Shown here piece by piece: positions 33,629 through 35,132 of a stretch of DNA of 35,132 nt. The notes under the pieces are model-generated. The model did no database searches. It was given only the letters and a program-made list of their open reading frames with translations, and had not been told where the DNA came from. A program made the translations under genes and the position numbers. The stretch spans positions 1 through 35,132 of the forward strand of contig JAHEDY010000015.1 of assembly GCA_024640985.1 (NCBI GenBank). The letters are read 5' to 3'. Source of the stretch: Gammaproteobacteria bacterium. GTDB lineage: Bacteria; Pseudomonadota; Gammaproteobacteria; Pseudomonadales; Litorivicinaceae. The stretch's first letter is position 1; each line of letters opens with the position of its first letter.

Positions 33629-33760
33629 AGTTTAAAAAAAACAACTGGTATTCGCCAGTGATTTGATTGTTATTGAGATTGAACGTATTCAACGAGATTG
33701 AATTCTTTTAAATAGTGATTACTATTTACCTTGAGTATATGAAGAATAAGGATTCTATTT
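33629..33760. promoter_or_regulatory. A/T-rich divergent control region of dusA and the H-NS-family gene
   Basis: About 130 bp of strongly A/T-rich sequence between divergent genes. It holds a direct repeat GAGATTGAA (33675-33683 and 33694-33702) and an inverted repeat TTGAA/TTCAA (33679-33692). A second inverted repeat, AAATAGT/ACTATTT, lies at 33710-33727. Such DNA is the preferred target of H-NS-type proteins, so autoregulation of the downstream gene is plausible. Confidence 0.45.
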
Positions 33761-34078
33761 GTGGAATTAGAGCATTTAAGTTTAAGTGAGTTACAGGTCT
33801 TTCGCGCTCGAGTGGATCAAGAGATTGAAAAGCGTCGTATGCAGGTTCGAAAAGAGGGCCTAGAGAAAATCAAATCGATTGCCGCCGAATATGGTTTGTC
33901 TGCTGATGAATTAAAATCCTTGTCGGGAAATAAGGCCGTGAGTAAGCGAGGTAGCGTGGCTCCAAAATATCGCGACCCTAAAGACTCAGAAAATACATGG
34001 ACCGGGCGTGGCCGGAAGCCGAAATGGGTCGAGGCATTCCTGAATTCCGGTGGTCAGCTCGAACAGATCGCTATCTAG
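33761..34078 (+). CDS. H-NS histone family DNA-binding protein
   Basis: This is a nucleoid-associated protein of the H-NS family. The N-terminal part (about residues 1-45) is a charged helix suited to dimer formation: LSLSELQVFRARVDQEIEKRR. A linker follows, and then the C-terminal DNA-binding motif YRDPKDSENTWTGRGRKPKWVEAFL, with the core TWTGRGRKPKW. Such proteins bind A/T-rich minor grooves and silence genes, often foreign ones. At 105 aa it resembles the shorter Burkholderia/Xanthomonas-type members. The start is GTG, with AAGGA 8 bases upstream. It lies just ahead of gltX, and its own upstream region is very A/T-rich. Confidence 0.9.
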   Translation: MELEHLSLSELQVFRARVDQEIEKRRMQVRKEGLEKIKSIAAEYGLSADELKSLSGNKAVSKRGSVAPKYRDPKDSENTWTGRGRKPKWVEAFLNSGGQLEQIAI

Positions 34079-34091
34079 TCTTCATCACCGA

Positions 34092-34126
34092 CTCCAGCAG
34101 GCGCTATACTCTCCCGCTTGCTGGAG
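34092..34126 (+). promoter_or_regulatory. Hairpin covering the gltX ribosome-binding site
   Basis: CTCCAGCAGGCG (34092-34103) can pair with CGCTTGCTGGAG (34115-34126), giving a 12-bp stem with one G-U pair and an 11-base loop. The 3' arm contains most of GGAGGA (34123-34128), the gltX ribosome-binding site, so folding would hide it. No T-run follows, so it is not an ordinary terminator. The loop contains TATACT (34105-34110), which could be a -10 promoter element. In that case the transcript would start downstream and miss the 5' arm, so the hairpin would only act on read-through RNA from the H-NS-family gene. Confidence 0.5.
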
Positions 34127-34132
34127 GATCAC

Positions 34133-35132
34133 ATGACTGTTCGAACACGTATCGCGCCTTCTCCGACCGGGGATCCCCACGTCGGCACTGCCTATATCGC
34201 TCTTTTTAACTACGCTTTTGCCAAACAGCATGGTGGACAGTTTGTCTTACGTATCGAAGATACAGATCAGAAACGCTCAACGACTGAATCTGAGAAAGCG
34301 ATATTGGATGCGCTCCGCTGGACGGGTTTAAGTTGGGATGAGGGCCCGGATATTGGTGGAGACTCAGGTCCCTATCGGCAAAGTGAGCGGCGAGCAGAAT
34401 ACGAATCGCATTGCCATACACTCCTCGAGACTGGGCATGCGTTTCATTGCTTCTGTTCGCCAGCCGAGCTTGACGCGATGCGGGCCGAGCAGATGGCAGC
34501 AAAGCAGACACCTCGATACGATGGACGTTGCACACATCTCGATGCGGCTGAGGTTCAGGCTCGTTTAGCTCGGGGCGATGATCATGTCGTTCGGATGCGG
34601 GTGCCAACAGACGGTGAGTGTTCGGTTCATGATCGGCTGCGCGGATTGATTCAGATTCCGTGGGCGCAAGTCGATATGCAGATTTTGATGAAAGCCGATG
34701 GGCTTCCGACTTATCACTTGGCTAACGTTGTTGATGACCATTTGATGGGGATTACCCATGTCATTCGGGGTGAGGAATGGATTCCATCAGCACCAAAACA
34801 CCAATTGCTGTACCAGTATTTCGGCTGGGAGATGCCGGAGCTATGCCATCTGCCGTTACTCAGGAATCCAGATCAATCCAAGCTCAGTAAGCGTAAAAAT
34901 CCAACATCGATTTTGTATTACCGTGATCAAGGCTTTTTGCCTGAGGCGTTGCTCAATTATCTTGGTCGAATGGGTTGGTCGATGCCGGATGAACGTGAGC
35001 AATTTGATTTGGCTGACATGGTGAGTGCGTTTGACATCGATCGTGTGTCCCTTGGTGGACCAATTTTTGATGTTGATAAGCTGACTTGGCTGAATGGTCA
35101 GTGGCTGAAACACTCACTCACCGATGAGCAAT
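34133..35132 (+). CDS. gltX: Glutamyl-tRNA synthetase (3' end outside window)
   Basis: GltX charges tRNA(Glu) with glutamate. The frame opens at the ATG after GGAGGATCAC and runs off the window without a stop, so 333 codons are visible. The N-terminus [25 protein letters not shown] holds the class I HIGH-type motif (GDPHVG). [12 protein letters not shown] follows, and the KMSKS loop is seen as [32 protein letters not shown] and [14 protein letters not shown] are typical of the discriminating GluRS family, though the discriminating status itself cannot be settled here. The anticodon-binding part is beyond the edge. Confidence 0.96.
   Translation, partial: MTVRTRIAPSPTGDPHVGTAYIALFNYAFAKQHGGQFVLRIEDTDQKRSTTESEKAILDALRWTGLSWDEGPDIGGDSGPYRQSERRAEYESHCHTLLETGHAFHCFCSPAELDAMRAEQMAAKQTPRYDGRCTHLDAAEVQARLARGDDHVVRMRVPTDGECSVHDRLRGLIQIPWAQVDMQILMKADGLPTYHLANVVDDHLMGITHVIRGEEWIPSAPKHQLLYQYFGWEMPELCHLPLLRNPDQSKLSKRKNPTSILYYRDQGFLPEALLNYLGRMGWSMPDEREQFDLADMVSAFDIDRVSLGGPIFDVDKLTWLNGQWLKHSLTDEQ

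Noticed and set aside
1-35132. CRISPR array, tRNA or rRNA gene, insertion sequence, prophage or toxin-antitoxin island
   Set aside because: No regularly spaced repeats, tRNA-like cloverleaf, transposase, integrase or phage protein was recognised. Gene content is almost wholly core chromosome.

Overview
The window reads as chromosome of a gammaproteobacterium with a compact genome. The key evidence is the block ygfZ / sdhE / ygfX-like / nadB / rpoE(algU)-rseA-rseB-rseC-mucD-lepA-lepB-rnc-era-recO-pdxJ-acpS (about 12.0-25.0 kb), which has the order known from Pseudomonas and related Oceanospirillales/Pseudomonadales. HrpA, MlaA, DusA, SpeD/SpeE and an H-NS-family protein fit the same assignment. 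A marine oligotrophic relative is plausible from the tight packing and the TAXI-TRAP transporter, but that is inference. No rRNA, tRNA, CRISPR array, prophage or insertion sequence was seen, and no gene-free stretch exceeds about 285 bp.

Layout. 1-4.1 kb: the end of a short-chain dehydrogenase-like gene, then a TAXI-type TRAP solute-binding protein and its fused 4TM/12TM permease, separated by a 26-bp perfect palindrome. A possible 20-residue lipoprotein follows. 4.1-7.4 kb: a DUF3422 protein, panD (reverse), a DUF167 protein and speD-speE (reverse). 7.6-11.3 kb: a small membrane protein, a CPXCG zinc-ribbon protein, a LysE-family exporter, a YbaK-domain protein, a LuxR-type regulator behind an unusual array of hairpins, and an acyltransferase. 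11.3-15.0 kb: ung, ygfZ, sdhE, a shortened ygfX-like gene and nadB. 15.0-25.0 kb: the long sigma-E/housekeeping operon. 25.0-27.2 kb: a second PlsC-type acyltransferase and ppnN (reverse). 27.3-31.7 kb: hrpA and mlaA. 31.7-33.6 kb: tal and dusA (reverse). 33.8-35.1 kb: an H-NS-family gene and the 5' part of gltX.

How the genes work together. RpoE, RseA, RseB, RseC and MucD form the envelope-stress circuit (sigma factor, membrane anti-sigma factor, periplasmic sensor, membrane accessory protein, periplasmic protease). They appear to be co-transcribed with genes for translation (LepA), protein export (LepB), RNA processing and ribosome assembly (Rnc, Era), DNA repair (RecO), vitamin B6 synthesis (PdxJ) and acyl-carrier-protein activation (AcpS). 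Most junctions in this operon are 1-4 bp stop/start overlaps, so translational coupling is likely. SpeD and SpeE form a two-gene spermidine module.

Two global features stand out. All eight convergent gene pairs abut or overlap at their 3' ends (0 to 72 bp), with no recognisable intrinsic terminator between them. Non-ATG starts are also frequent. I found no convincing new multi-gene system. The best leads are small: the tiny lipoprotein ORF, the hairpin array and possible missing N-terminus of the LuxR-type gene, the hairpin that covers the gltX ribosome-binding site, and the convergent-overlap architecture.
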